From Butyriboletus loyo (Eukaryota; Basidiomycota; Agaricomycetes; Boletales; Boletaceae): 64,000 nucleotides of DNA. Below, piece by piece: positions 36,101-47,800 of the stretch. Both the position numbers and the translations under genes were made by a program. The stretch lies in assembly GCA_038093515.1 (NCBI GenBank), contig JBBPSI010000080.1:1-64000 (forward strand), in the 5' to 3' direction. Each line of letters starts with the position of its first letter. Positions within the stretch are counted from its first letter, which is position 1. The notes under the pieces were generated by a model that saw only the letters and a list, made by a program, of their open reading frames with translations, ran no database searches and was not told where the DNA came from.

Positions 36101-36947
36101 AACCCCTGCTGGAGGCAAGAGGCTGTGTTCGGAGTCGTCCTCTTCTTCGGTGACGGAAGAAAGGCGGCGAGGGGGGGAAGGAGGTGGGGCAGGATGGTAG
36201 TGAAGAGGGTTTCTTGGCAGCTGGATGGCATTGGCTGCTACAGGACAAACAGGTCAGAGCATGAACGGAACGGATGATGCTGATAACGACACCTTTTCCG
36301 AAATGGCCCCATTCACCTGCGGCGAGGTGAACAGAATCGATCACGAGAACCTCGGCGCCGGTTCTACGAGCCAACTCACGGACGGTCTCGTCGAGGACGT
36401 ATTCGCCACCCTCTACGGGGCAGTACAACGCAAGGGTTGGTTCTATGGCAGGACCTGCAGGAGAAGAGTACGCGGCACGATGTTGTGTCTGAGGATGGAG
36501 AGCGATGTGCAAGTTGGTGAGAGCCTCTTCAAAGAGCTCTGGTGGGGGCAACGCGCTCGGGTTTGGAGATGAATCCGGGAGCCATAGGATATCAAGCCCG
36601 GGAGGCAATTGGGGTCTATCGTCGGTGTCCTTGGGCAAAGAGGGAGAAGGTGAGAGAGACGCTCTCTGTCGGCGGGGTGGTTTCTCTGGTGCGGGATCTG
36701 TGGGAGGATCTGCCTCTGGGGGGGAGTCTGAGGCGGCAAGCAGAGTCTGGTCGCTGTGCTGCTCGTCGACGACTGGCTGCGACGATGAGAGTCGCTTGTG
36801 CACCCTCGATGACGGCCGGTCGGGCTGGGTGCTGCTCACGTTAGACTCCTTCGGTGACTTTGTGCGTGCGAGCGCCGGGCTGAGGTGTGTGGTGGGTCTC
36901 CTGGAAGCCTTGAGGACTGTCCTGGCGAGCTGCGAGGTCCTGCGCAT
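33183..36947 (-). CDS. AAA ATPase, Msp1/ATAD1-like, with long N-terminal extension
   Basis: Six minus-strand exons: 36293-36947, 34489-36237, 34178-34425, 33794-34115, 33633-33734 and 33183-33580; 1,157 aa. The C-terminal 350 residues form one AAA module: Walker A FGPPGTGKTLVVRALAKEAG, a pore-loop region near VMDMYVGEGEKLV, Walker B SPCVVFLDEIDALF, GATNRPFDLDDAVLRRLPRR and the spastin/Msp1-type end SDLKHLCVSAALDAVKEGV, then LRKWNEQFGEG. The start MRRTSQLARTVLKASRRP looks like a mitochondrial presequence. About 800 residues between are Ser/Pro/acidic with a few folded-looking blocks (IEPTLALYCPVEGGEYVLDE). Msp1 itself is about 360 aa, so this is a distinct long member. Likely mitochondrial protein quality control, by inference. 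Confidence 0.85.
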
Positions 36948-37135
36948 GAAAACGAACTGTGTCGGTGCTGGTCAAGATATTACACGACGAGCTCGCTGTG
37001 CGTGCCAACGTCGAGTCAGCTTGGTTGCTGTTTTTCCAGATCATTAATTTCTCACGGTCTCCTCTGTGACGCACCCCGGTCTGCGCACATTGTCTCAAGC
37101 GCTCTCGACGAAGTCCTCCACAGCGCATCCTCATC

Positions 37136-38490
37136 ATGGGCCGCGACAGACTCGCAGCACTCAGGGTGTGTCCCGTATCTAGGCGCCAGCACCCTCGACA
37201 TGCCACTCACATACCCCGCAGGCCCAGAGACAGGCCGATGCCCCGCAGGCCCCAATCGAAATGCAGCGCGTCCCTCCGCAGCCTACCAATGGCACTTCGA
37301 ATGGCTCGTTTCTACCTCCGTCCCAGGATACGTCTTCCATGTCTGCATTTTATGCCGAGGTGCGTTCTTTTCCACCGCTGCCACGTCCCTCGTGTAGACC
37401 TCGACCTGCAGACCACCTCTATTGAAGAGTCCATTGTCGAGTTCAACGCAAACGTTACTGCCGTTGCGGATCTGCACGCACGCTCCCTAAATGCACTCTC
37501 CGACCATGATTCTGCAGCCAACCATTCGCGGCTTGCGCAACTCACAGAGTCTACTCGTGCGCTGAGCAACGCACTCTCAAAACGGATCAAGGCCCTGAAA
37601 GTCCAACCAGGAGGCGTCAGTATGCAGGACGCCGAGATTAGGAAGAACAGAGTGCGCCTACGCCGTCCAAATCACAATGGTGACACTGAAATGGGAAATC
37701 ACCATAGATCACAGTGGTACACGGAAAATTTGTCGAGACACTCCAGAGATACCAGAACGTCGAGCAGCAGTTTCGGCAGAGGTACAAGGATCGTGTGGAA
37801 CGGCAGTTCAAGATTGGTGATTCCCACTTTCTGACATGGTAACCAGTCGCTTCAACCTGGCCCTTGCATGTAGTGAAACCCGATGCAACTGCAGACGAAG
37901 TATCTGCCGTCGTGAATGACACTCAGGGTAGCAGCAATGCAATTTTCCTCCAAGCCGTAGGTGGTCCGTATGAATATTTACAATGACGTACTGAATGACC
38001 ACCACTTAGATCTCGTCTTCCAACCGTTATGGTGAATCAAGGCAAGCGTATCACGAAGTCCAGGAGCGCCACCAGGACATCCAGCGAATTGAAGTCACTC
38101 TGGCAGAACTTGCGCAGTTATTCAGCGATGTTTGCCCCATCTTCTTACTCGGAACGTATGCGTACTGACCGTTCGGATTCAGATGGCGGTATTAATTTCC
38201 CAGCATGATGAACAGATTGCCTCCATTGAAACCAAGGCTATGGATGTTGAAGAAGATACTAGGAAAGGGTAGGTGATCAAGTTTCGTTGTTGGACTGGTG
38301 CTAATCACAGAAAATTAGGGTCGGCGAGGTGGACATTGCAATAAAACACGCACGGGCCGCTCGACGGAAGCGATGGATATGTTTATTTATCACTATAATT
38401 GTGATTTTGGCCGCTGTCGGTATTGGGGTGGGAGTGTACTTTTCGAAGAATCCTCCGGGGAATAGCTCTTCTAGCTCTTCTAGTGGGTGA
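37136..38490 (+). CDS. Plasma-membrane t-SNARE syntaxin (Sso1/2 type)
   Basis: Qa-SNARE that drives fusion of secretory vesicles with the plasma membrane. Eight exons: 37136-37165, 37222-37359, 37412-37651, 37708-37816, 37874-37956, 38010-38129, 38183-38268 and 38319-38490; 325 aa. An Habc-like region (FNANVTAVADLHARSLNAL) precedes KFVETLQRYQNVEQQFRQRY and VKPDATADEV. The SNARE helix runs from RIEVTLAELAQLFSDMAVL through QIASIETKAMDVEEDTRKG; its central Gln is in HDEQIA. The C-terminal anchor is CLFITIIVILAAVGIGVGVY, ending in a Ser-rich luminal tip. Fungal Sso proteins of about 290-320 aa match this length. Confidence 0.92.
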
Positions 38491-38724
38491 CGATGGAAAA
38501 AGACCGTAGGGAGTGCCTCCATGTTCTTTTATCTTTTTTTTTTTTCTGTTTCCGACCACATACCCCAAAGTGTAGCGACGTGTCTAATATAAATGGACTC
38601 GGCTGACGTGATAAGCTGAACTGTCCTATTTTTCATTGGACACGGCGCGTCATCCCTGCTTTCTTTACGCAGCACGGCCGCAATCCCAACCCTACACGCA
38701 ACTTCGTCTTCACCGCAAGCAGCG

Positions 38725-39785
38725 ATGAGCAGACACCCTAACGGCTCGACTCACGGCTCCCCCAGCACCCGCAAATCCCGCAGACAAGACTCCCTCCGAC
38801 ACGTCGATGCCAAAGTCGCTGTGGATTTGGCAACCGCCCAGACGTACTCTGAAAATGTATTTCTGTTCATCCCCAATCTCATCGGTGAGCAGGTCTTCCT
38901 TATCCCCGATCGTGGCCCCATGCAGTCAGACCACCTTGCTAAGCCCTGACCCTGCCAATAGGCTACACACGAGTCATTCTCGCCGGCCTCTCACTCCATT
39001 TCATGAGCTATCATCCAAAATACTGCACCCTCGCATACTGCATATCATGCCTTCTCGATGCCGTGGATGGTCAAGCCGCCAGGGCGCTCGGGCAGACATC
39101 AAAGTTTGGTGCGGTGCTAGACATGGTGACCGATAGGCATGTCTCTTGTTTATTTCCCGACAAGATGGCGCTAACCGTTGTTCCAAAGGTGTACCACATC
39201 ATGTCTTCTCTGCTACCTCTCCTCCGCATACCCAAGCTTCGCCCTCGTTTTTCAGTTCCTTATCGCACTCGACTTCTCGAGCCACTACATGCACATGTAT
39301 AGGTAGGCATCGTGTGCCCCTAGCATATGTTAGTGTCGCTGATACATTTCCCCTAATAGCTCCCTTGTAACGGGGTCTCGGAGCCACAAGCTCGTGAAGA
39401 GCGACGTGAGCCGCATTTTATGGTATTACTATAATGACTCGGTCAGTATTTCAATCCCTAATGTTGCACTCGACTCCTAAACGATTGTGAACAGCGTACC
39501 CTATTTTTCATGTGCGCCGGTAACGAAATGTTCTTCGTCTCCCTGTATCTCATGAAATGGATGCACGCCCCTATCTCTGGGTCTCTACCTTTGGAGATCT
39601 ATCCATCCTTTGCGTATCTGACATCTTTCACGTGGCCTCAAGCTTTGGCCCTGGTGTCTTTCCCAGTATGCTTGGCCAAGAATATTATCAACCTCGTTCA
39701 GCTTTGGAAGGCAAGTAAAATCCTTGTGGGGGTAGATTTGGCTGAGAGGGCCGCCGCACGGGAGAAAGGGGACAAGTACGATTGA
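38725..39785 (+). CDS. PIS1: Phosphatidylinositol synthase
   Basis: Integral ER enzyme: CDP-diacylglycerol + inositol to phosphatidylinositol + CMP. Five exons: 38725-38884, 38962-39136, 39189-39302, 39360-39441 and 39495-39785; 273 aa. The CDP-alcohol phosphatidyltransferase motif D-G-x2-A-R-x8-G-x3-D-x3-D is seen as DAVDGQAARALGQTSKFG, then AVLDMVTD. The splice after this motif (39137-39188) uses a GC donor, because only that site gives DRCTTSCLLCYL in frame. Several hydrophobic helices follow (FALVFQFLIALDFSSHYMH). The N-terminus is Ser/Arg-rich and longer than in yeast. Convergent with the region leading to phosphatidylserine synthase. Confidence 0.94.
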
Positions 39786-40136
39786 GGATGAGCCAAAGCG
39801 CTGGAAACCTAATCACATCTAGACTGGAGGACTATGTGCCACTGGACGTACACTATGACGGGTTGCTTGCGCGGTTCAAGAGTCACCAAGTTTTTCGTTT
39901 TAAATGACCGGAAGCCATATACGTCGAACCAACTTGGCTTGTGTCTGCTATTCCGTACACCTAGTCCGAGCCGTTGCAAGCTGGTGTACTCATAGTATTT
40001 AATCCATTGTCTATGCTTGATTCACGTTAGATTATACATACATACATATGGTACTGCATAATGGAGACCTCTCCTCAGGCGATAACTGGCTCTCTAATCA
40101 CTTTTGTGAATGGAGACATTTGCCATTCCAGGAGAA
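39786..40136. other. Intergenic 3' of phosphatidylinositol synthase
   Basis: About 350 bp with short ATAC repeats near 40034-40047. I see no coding evidence. It probably holds the 3' UTRs of two convergent genes. Confidence 0.4.
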
Positions 40137-41120
40137 ATTACAAGATCCCTATTCCCTCGCTGGCGTACGAGTCCAGACCTCTGTTTCTTTTTTCGTGAGA
40201 TGAGTTTTGAGACGGTGATTAAACCATGCAAGATGGGACGTTCGTCAACAACGCAGAACGAATCAAACAATATTACGACGTACCGGTGCACGTTCAAAAG
40301 TCGTTTTAGTCGCCACCTGTGGGCGACACAACTCGTCGTGTGTGACCCTTGCTGGGGCCCTGTCCCATCCGACTGACTATATCGTCGATTCGGTGACGTC
40401 AACTCGAAGAACTCGGACGTTCCGAGGATGTGTCTTAAATACGCCGCTAGATGTTCGTCGTATGTGGACATTTTGCAAGCGTTCCCGGATTCGTTCTATA
40501 AAGATGTTGATAGGACAACGCTTCGTCGAACCTCAATCCACGATGGCATACTTTGCACCGGAGGATGGTGACCGAGGGAAGGCAAGAAGGTTTCGACAGA
40601 GGTGGGAGACCCAGCTCTTCCCGGGAAAACTGTTCGAGTTCTTCTACGGCGTGTGAGCTCCATCTCCTGATCAAGGGAGGTAGCAGACGAATGAACTTCT
40701 TCTGCAGATCGTCGTGGCTCATGTTAGAATCGATGTCACTTTCTGCCACCGAGCGCACAGCTGGTATCACGGCAGTGCCGATCATCCGAGGTTGGACCTT
40801 CAAGGAGGGACCAGTGACTGAGCTTTTGGTGGATAGCCCGGCAGCTGCGAAAGCGGATACGCCCCTTTGACTCCCTGCAACCACCTAATGGGTTAGGGGC
40901 GGATCTTGGTTTCACGCTGCATGATGACTGACTCACCATTAGGCGTCAAAAGCTCAACTATTCTCACTTCTGGAAATTGTCGTTATAATGAAAGGAGCTA
41001 GCCCAGTTCTTCAAGTCTGGTCTTGGGACTGACTCAGGCATTGTGACAACCAGCAGTAATTGGAACAGACTCTTGGACTCTTTGTCTCCAAGTTTCCCAA
41101 TCTTGGCACGAGCGAGCGTG
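40137..41120 (-). CDS. Unrecognised protein gene, 5' end not found
   Basis: No family recognised. A spliced path can be traced on the minus strand from an acceptor at about 41121: ARAKIGKLGDKESKSLFQLL and MPESVPRPDLKNWASSF, then across GT-AG introns to SQRGVSAFAAAGLSTK, NMSHDDLQKKFIRLLPPL, SHAVEELEQFSREELGLP and, after another intron, MSTYDEHLAAYLRHILGTSE. One further intron gives a stop at 40137. Amphipathic helices (DDLQKKFIRLL and EELEQF) look protein-like. The start codon and the exons to the left of ARAKIG are unresolved, and the 3' end is tentative. It could also be a decayed gene. Confidence 0.35.
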
Positions 41121-41700
41121 CTAGCAAAATGAACGATGTGACGTTAGTTTGATATGAGAGGCCATCAGGGCGACGCCTCCGAACAGATTTCAAAAGATTC
41201 TATTAGATTCAACATTTTTTCAGCTTTGGACAAACTTCTAATCCGGCCCGTTCGGGCACGATGACACTGACCTCGACAAGCACGTCAAGAGGCATTCAAC
41301 GAACTGCTGTCTATGCTCTTTTGACCTTGTCGTGCGCTTCGCGTGCCACGGAGAACGATGTGGACGGTGAATGAAAGGTGAAGCAGTGTCAATAGGTCGA
41401 TAGCCCCTATCATCGCTCGACAGCGGAGCGGTAACATGCGAGACATCCTCGTCATCTGAAACAAAAGTTCAGATACACTGAGACCACGGTGTTACTCACA
41501 TTGGCTTTGAACAGCATAAGATAAAGGCTCAGAAACAGTGTGCCTTGGCAAATCCACAGCGCATCACATAGTACATTCGTCGTAAAGTGTCATCAAGCGC
41601 GATAAACTACGTGGCCAGTAATTCATAGCGTACCTCTGCCGTCATCGAGGAATTAACAAACACAATCAACATCTATCCCACACGACACGGCCGAGCCACG
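41121..41700. other. Unresolved stretch 5' of the orphan gene
   Basis: About 580 bp next to the stop of phosphatidylserine synthase. It may contain the missing first exon(s) of the minus-strand orphan gene and the 3' UTR of phosphatidylserine synthase. No clear exon, repeat or RNA gene is seen. Confidence 0.35.
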
Positions 41701-42521
41701 TCACGGCTTTGGTACACGGAGAGTTTTGCTGACCATCGCCGCAGCCCATAGGCCAAACAAAATGCTAACTGGGTGGAGATCACCCCGACCACCGGATGGA
41801 CCCCATAGCGTCACGAGGCCACCTGGTATGCCGGCCTTGCCCTCTATCCAACCTTGGCGGGCCCAGTAAGACAGAACGGCGACGAGGGCAAGGGAAGATG
41901 GGATGGGAAGGCCTTCAAAGTACCGCGCTTTCCCTCCCGAGTCTTTCGGAACCAGCGCGACTGTCGCGTTGAAGCGAGCAAGTCGAGCCAGCCCACAACA
42001 TATGAAGCCCGTTAGGCAAACAGTATCGAGATAAGTTCGAAGGCCAACAGCAAAGGCGAGGACAGCAGGCGCGACACCAAATGAGATCTGTGGGACCATG
42101 AAGCGAAGCTCGATCGGAAAACGATGTACCTCTTACCAAGTCAGCCAGACTATCCAACTCTTGTCCAAGTAAGCTAGAGGATTTTCTCCACCTCGCAACC
42201 TTTCCATCGAAAAAGTCAAACATGAGCCCCGCCAGGGGAAGGGCACACGCCCACGACAAGTACTCGTCATTGTTCGTTGTCATATAATGAGCCGAGGAGA
42301 ATATCGAGAAGGAGCCGCAGACACCATTCATGATCGTGACAAGGTCAGCCAACCTAAAATTTCTGCACCAGGCGGCTCAGCATGGACCAACAAATGAGCA
42401 TCAAAGCCATGCCGTACCTGACCATGGAGAAGTGACCGTCAGTATCAACGTATTGTTGAAGAACGTGGTCATTGTGCCCTGGGGCATCACCGTTGAACTT
42501 GGGGGTCCTGCTGCGAGCCAT
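41701..42521 (-). CDS. CHO1: CDP-diacylglycerol-serine O-phosphatidyltransferase (phosphatidylserine synthase)
   Basis: ER membrane enzyme making phosphatidylserine from CDP-diacylglycerol and serine, the fungal (not animal) route. Exons on the minus strand: 42418-42521, 42137-42362 and 41701-42087; 238 aa. It starts MARSRTPKFNGDAPGHNDH; the frame upstream has no ATG. After FSMVRNFRLADLVTIMNGVC comes the CDP-alcohol motif D-G-x2-A-R-x8-G-x3-D-x3-D as DFFDGKVARWRKSSSLLGQE, then LDSLADLISFGVAPAVL, the last part formed by splicing. FICCGLARLARFN and YFEGLPIPSS are also Pss signatures. Several transmembrane helices. Confidence 0.94.
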
Positions 42522-42722
42522 TCCGGTTACAAAATATTTGAGCAACGGGGGCACAGAGACGGGCAGACGACACGAATTGTGATGTGGCACACTGGGATGC
42601 CGCGCAGCCAAAAACTGACCAATATGTACTCCGGGCCGCCTGTCTATTGGGGTCCACGTAAGATCCGGTGAAGTGACTCCTGGTACCGCCTAATAAACAC
42701 TACCATTACAACATATTCATAT

Positions 42723-44567
42723 TTACGATTCTACAGCTATTGCATCCTCTCGTCGCGGCTTCTCGAGCTCGATGCTTCTTGCAGCATACTGGTTGGGATG
42801 TATAACGCTGTCCCCGCCACCCACCCCTTCTCCCTTCTTCACTCCTCGACTGGCATGTGTGATTTCAAAGACGCGCGTGCAGGCGACGTGATAGTGGCCC
42901 TCCTTGACTGTTCTCATGACCTCGTGTAGGTCATTCGTGGTGAGACCCTGAGACGAATACGATGCAAGTAGAGCAGTTTGCAGGTTTTCGGGGCTAAAGT
43001 GACGATATGGGCATCCGTGGCAATCTCCTATCCCAGGTTTATCGGCCGTAAGGATTTGTTGGCAACTGCAAGCGAAATACACCCGTCAGCGCGTGTAGTG
43101 GTCACACGACACGTATACACATACCTTTTCGCAGGATAATTTGCACGTTTCCCTTCCAAACCGTAAGAGTGTCTGATGTTATACTTGTACTCCTTGTTGA
43201 ATTTGTCGTCTATTATGTTGCTGAACGACTTCCTCCAGAATGCAATGGCCTCATCGATCGAGAGACCCAAAACCTGTGAATCGATGGGTAACATAAGGAA
43301 AGGCTCGGATCATCGGACGTACCTTGAGAAATAGTCCATACTGCAACCTCCCAAAATGCTTTAAATGGTGGTCTCTAACCAGGCACTCGTGTAAATTTCG
43401 CATGCACATCGGGAAGTGTTTCTTTGCGAGATCATCGATCATCTCGGCTCGAATCTCATCTCCAGTGGCGGAGGGATTCACCCATTCTGAAGGAACACCT
43501 GCAACGAATCCCTGCGAGAGGTTGTTCAATATAGGTACCAATCTCGTGTCCTCGTCCATACGGGGAAGCGTCTTGGCAGTGTACTATGCATTTTCAGAAA
43601 GGCAGCGATGCAATTGTACAACGTAAACTCACTTCGAGTGCCATCTCCAGCTTTCTCTCAAACTCGTTGAACACGAAACTGGACAATTCTCTGCTGTGCA
43701 CGTATGCATAACCTCCACGTAGAAAAACGCGCCTTTTGGCGACCAGGTCAGGTACTCTCGTCCAAGGAACCTGCGATGCAACGTTCAATCAACAACCTCT
43801 GTTCGCATCATTCGACATACCTTGTGATAGTCGTTAGACTGGTCTTGGGAATCCGGCTGTGGAACTTGTTTTCCTTCGAGCGCCTTCAGCTCGTTCGCAA
43901 ACTGATCCTTTTCATGTTTCTCGACCTAATCATGATATTTCAGCGCGAACAACGACATGGGGGCTCGACGAGCGACCTTTTCCCATTCAAACTGCTGTGA
44001 CCCAAGAAATACTCCACGTTCTGTTTTGTCATCCGTCTCATACCGCACTTTGAACAGCGCCGTCTCCGCTTTAACGAACCGCCTTCTCAAATCCTCCCTA
44101 AAGAACAGTAAACGATCAGTTCACGCCCAACACCATCTAACGAAAACATATGAACGCACGAACGACAAAACGCAAGCCGAAGGACGAAATGACCGAGATG
44201 ATCGTTTCGCCGCTGATCCCCCAGGGGCATTGTGCTGGCCGTGTTGCTGTTGAGCGCAAGATACTTTTTGCATTGGGCGTCGGTCACACTCTTCAGTTCA
44301 TCCCATGACCGGTTGCGTGCAAACGAGGACTCGATCTCTGCGAGTACGCGAAGGCGGTCGAGCGCGCATGTCTCGAATTCCTCGAGCGTTACTTCATAGA
44401 GTGGTGGCTTGTCGTAGCTGACGCAGCTCTAAGCTCGCCGTCAGTGTTTGATATAGCGGCAGGACATACAAGTTCAGCCGGAAAGGGTATTCTGCTTCGA
44501 TGGTGGTAGCTTTCAGTGCTTTGGATCGCTTCGCACCAGGCTGATTCCGTTCTTTATTTTTGAACAT
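42723..44567 (-). CDS. PRI2: DNA primase large subunit
   Basis: Fe-S subunit of the Pol alpha-primase complex that starts RNA-DNA primers. Eight minus-strand exons: 44470-44567, 44160-44426, 43977-44097, 43821-43925, 43633-43770, 43323-43583, 43125-43273 and 42723-43065; 493 aa. The N-terminus has YPFRLNF and [19 protein letters not shown]. The C-terminal Fe-S domain shows cysteines in [12 protein letters not shown], the block [39 protein letters not shown], then SCQQILT and [18 protein letters not shown]. These give the four ligands known for PriL. The basic start [19 protein letters not shown] could be a nuclear signal. Intron 1 is short (43 nt). Confidence 0.95.
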
Positions 44568-44860
44568 TCTGGCGTTCTGATGGTCGGTTTAGAAAGTGAA
44601 TGATTGAGATATTAGTAGTAGATGGCAAGCCATGGTACAGAGGCTGTCACGGACGCGGAGCGTCACGCGTCTTGTCACGTCTCTCAACGTCAACTTTCAT
44701 CGACAGAAAGCAAAGAAAGACATGTTTAGATAGCAACGACGATGGGTTTAAACAAAGCAAAATACAAAATACTAGACATGGCATAACATACATAACCTGA
44801 GTGTGCGATTTAAGATACTTGCAAAGGAACCAGCACGATCACACGATCCACATCCCGACA

Positions 44861-47800
44861 TCAACTGCGCGGCGGACCAGGGGTGGCAGCGCGCCCAGAT
44901 GGGCGGCGGACCAGCCTCTTCCGCTTTGCAGCGCCAGGTGCTGGGGAGGGGGGTTCCTCCTCCACGTCGAAAGTGACTCCGGGTCGGCGAATGCGATGAG
45001 TCTTGCGCACTCTTCTGTCGGCTTCTTCCCTATCCCTCCATTCTGACGCGGCAACTAATGGGTCGCGAACATCTGGGGGTACGATAGGAGGTAAAGGTTG
45101 AGCTTGGCTGACGATAGAGTGATCAGGAGATCCGACCACAGTATTGGTCTGTCCACGTGCATGATTAGCGGCACATCGGAAGGAAGTAACAAGATGCCTA
45201 CAGCAGTGTTGCCATCACAGACATCGAGGGACGCAGCTGATACTGTTCGGTTCCTCTTCGAGTGCATGGCCAGGAACTTAAACGGTGTGAAGATGTGTGG
45301 GGTGGCATCCCTGTGCTCTCGTACTGCTTGCGTTGGTAGGGGTGGAATGGCGATTGGATCGAGTACCCTGCCCTTGGTCTTGGACTGTAATCCCGCACGT
45401 GTGGAGATAGAGGCAGCCGGTGGCAGGGCAGAATTCGACTCCTTTGGAGCCGAAGTCGATGTAGCCCCACGAGGCACGGGCAAAGCGGTAGCAGCAGCAA
45501 CCAGGGCATCAGGATGAACCTTCCCTTGGTCGAGAGACGCTCTGGTGACCGTAGAAATAACTGGAAGTTCACTCGTTTTCAATGAGAGTGTTCTCGTCCT
45601 GAAAAGGCCAAACAACCCTGAAGGTTTCTTCTTGTCGTCTTTCGAGTCTGTGGATGATTGTCGTGCCCGGTTCGGAACAGCGTTCGAATGTGGCACACCG
45701 CTTGAACTGTCTGGATTCAGCATAGGAGACGGCGCGATGGATGATGGAGTTTTAAGCATATCAGAGTCATTCGTGCGATCGAGAGGGGGCAGCCGCGCCG
45801 ATCGAACCGGAGCAGGGGTGAACACGTGCCCAGATACTGGAGCTCGTGCTGACAGGGACTCGGGGCCAGATGAGCGAGACGGAAAACGTTGCGTCGAAAC
45901 TGTGGTGGAAGGGATAGGCTGCGAATACTTGCGAGGCGAAAGCGGTTTTTGTACCGCCGAAGATGACGATGCAATGGGCAAGGATACAAATCGATGGTGG
46001 GTCGGCGGTTGGGCTGGAGTTACATGTGTCTGAGTCGTTGCAGAGGATATGCTTGGGCGAGTGGAGGTAGGGTATATTTGCGACGAAGGGGGAAGATTGC
46101 GAGCGGCAGAAGGCGTAACATCGCGGGGCTGGATGGAGTCTAGGATGTATTGTTCTTGATAAGAATTCTTGACAGCAGATGTTGACATTACGGTCGTGGA
46201 CGTGGCATCTATAGAAGGTATCGACAAAGCTCCTGGACGGATCGGCTGTTGCTTTAATAGGTCGGGAGCAGATAGTGGTTGGGTATCAATACTTGTCGAT
46301 GGAGCAGATATGTGTACTCCCCATGCACCGATGGGCGGACCAGAGCCAGTCGTGGTTGTGTGTGCAGTAACCTTGGTCATAGAAGCTGTGGAGGAGCTGG
46401 GATGGGGAGCAGTAGTGGTCGGTGTATTTACGAGCCTGGAAGCCGAAGGGCCATGTATGCTAGTACCATTCACTAGTGGGTATTGACCAGCAGCGGTACT
46501 AACAGGATTGTAAGTTATCTGTGCTGGCGCAGCGGTTGACTTGTTGATGTTCCCAGTGGCGCCAGGATTCGTTTCCGCGGACGCCGCGAGCTTACTTGCT
46601 TGCAACATTTCCGCAGCACGCTGATAAGTACGAGAGGGTACAGTATGGGACGTAGCACGTTGAGCAAGTGCTGCCTGGACAGATTGGATAAATGTGGGCT
46701 GAGTGGCAGGTGCAGAAGATGGCATGCGGGTGGACAGCGGTGCAGCGGTAGGTGTTGGCGGAGGCATGGGCGGGACAACGGGCACTGGGCTGGGCTCAGT
46801 ACCACGATGCAGATGTAGGTCTTTGTTTCTTGATTGGGGTGAGGATTTATGACCAGGTTGGTCCGTTACCGCAGACTTGGAGGTCGAGTTCGCGTTGGCA
46901 GAATTGGTGTGTTGTGACGGTTGCATAGGTCTCGGTGCCGGGACTGAAGACGTGATCGTTGGCATACTGGGGACTGCCTTACTTAACACGGGCGAATCCT
47001 CTGTGACATCCTCAATCGTGATTCTCGGTCGTGGCTTTGCAGAAGGAGCCGAAAACTGCGACGGAAGGACAGGAATAGACCAGATAATTTCTTCATGAGC
47101 TACCCGCGCGTCGTCGTGCTGACCAACGGCTGGCTTTGAAGACTTCGCATCAGTGTGAGATACGGATGTAGACCCATTCCATATCGGTGTCGGGACTGCA
47201 TCGCCACCCAGGTTGCCAGGTTGCCAGGGCTCTGTGGGGCGCGGGGGTGGCATAGATGGGGGTTGGGACGGGGCTGAGGATTGTGAGGGCATATGGAACA
47301 TTTCACTCTGCACCTCAGGGAAGGAATGACCATAGTTTTGGATGTGGCCATCGCTCTGCGAACGTGCCAGAATGATCTCACTCGTCCGTGTCTCGATAGG
47401 TGGTAGAGAATCCTCCAGACCCCCGGGAGGCGGGATTGGAAGCGGCGGAGGTGAAAACTGGCCATTGTTTTCAGGGATTGGAAGAGACGGCAGTCGATAC
47501 GGCTGAAACAGCGATGGTGCATGCACTACTGGTACTACCTGCGGCTGATAAGAAGTCGACGATGTATTTCGTACTGCGAGTTGTGGGGGGTGAGATTGTT
47601 GGTCTTGTGAACTGGACGTCGTCCTCGAAGCCCGAGTCGGCGCAGGAAGGAGAGGCGCAAGCAAACTATGATCAACACGGCCATGTGGTAGGTCGCGAGC
47701 TACGGTGACGGGAGTTGCCCCGACGACAGCAATCTGCGGTGGTCCTGCAAGGTGCGGCAGTAGACTCTGCCTTGGTGCGTGCTCCGGAGTGGGTGTCTGT

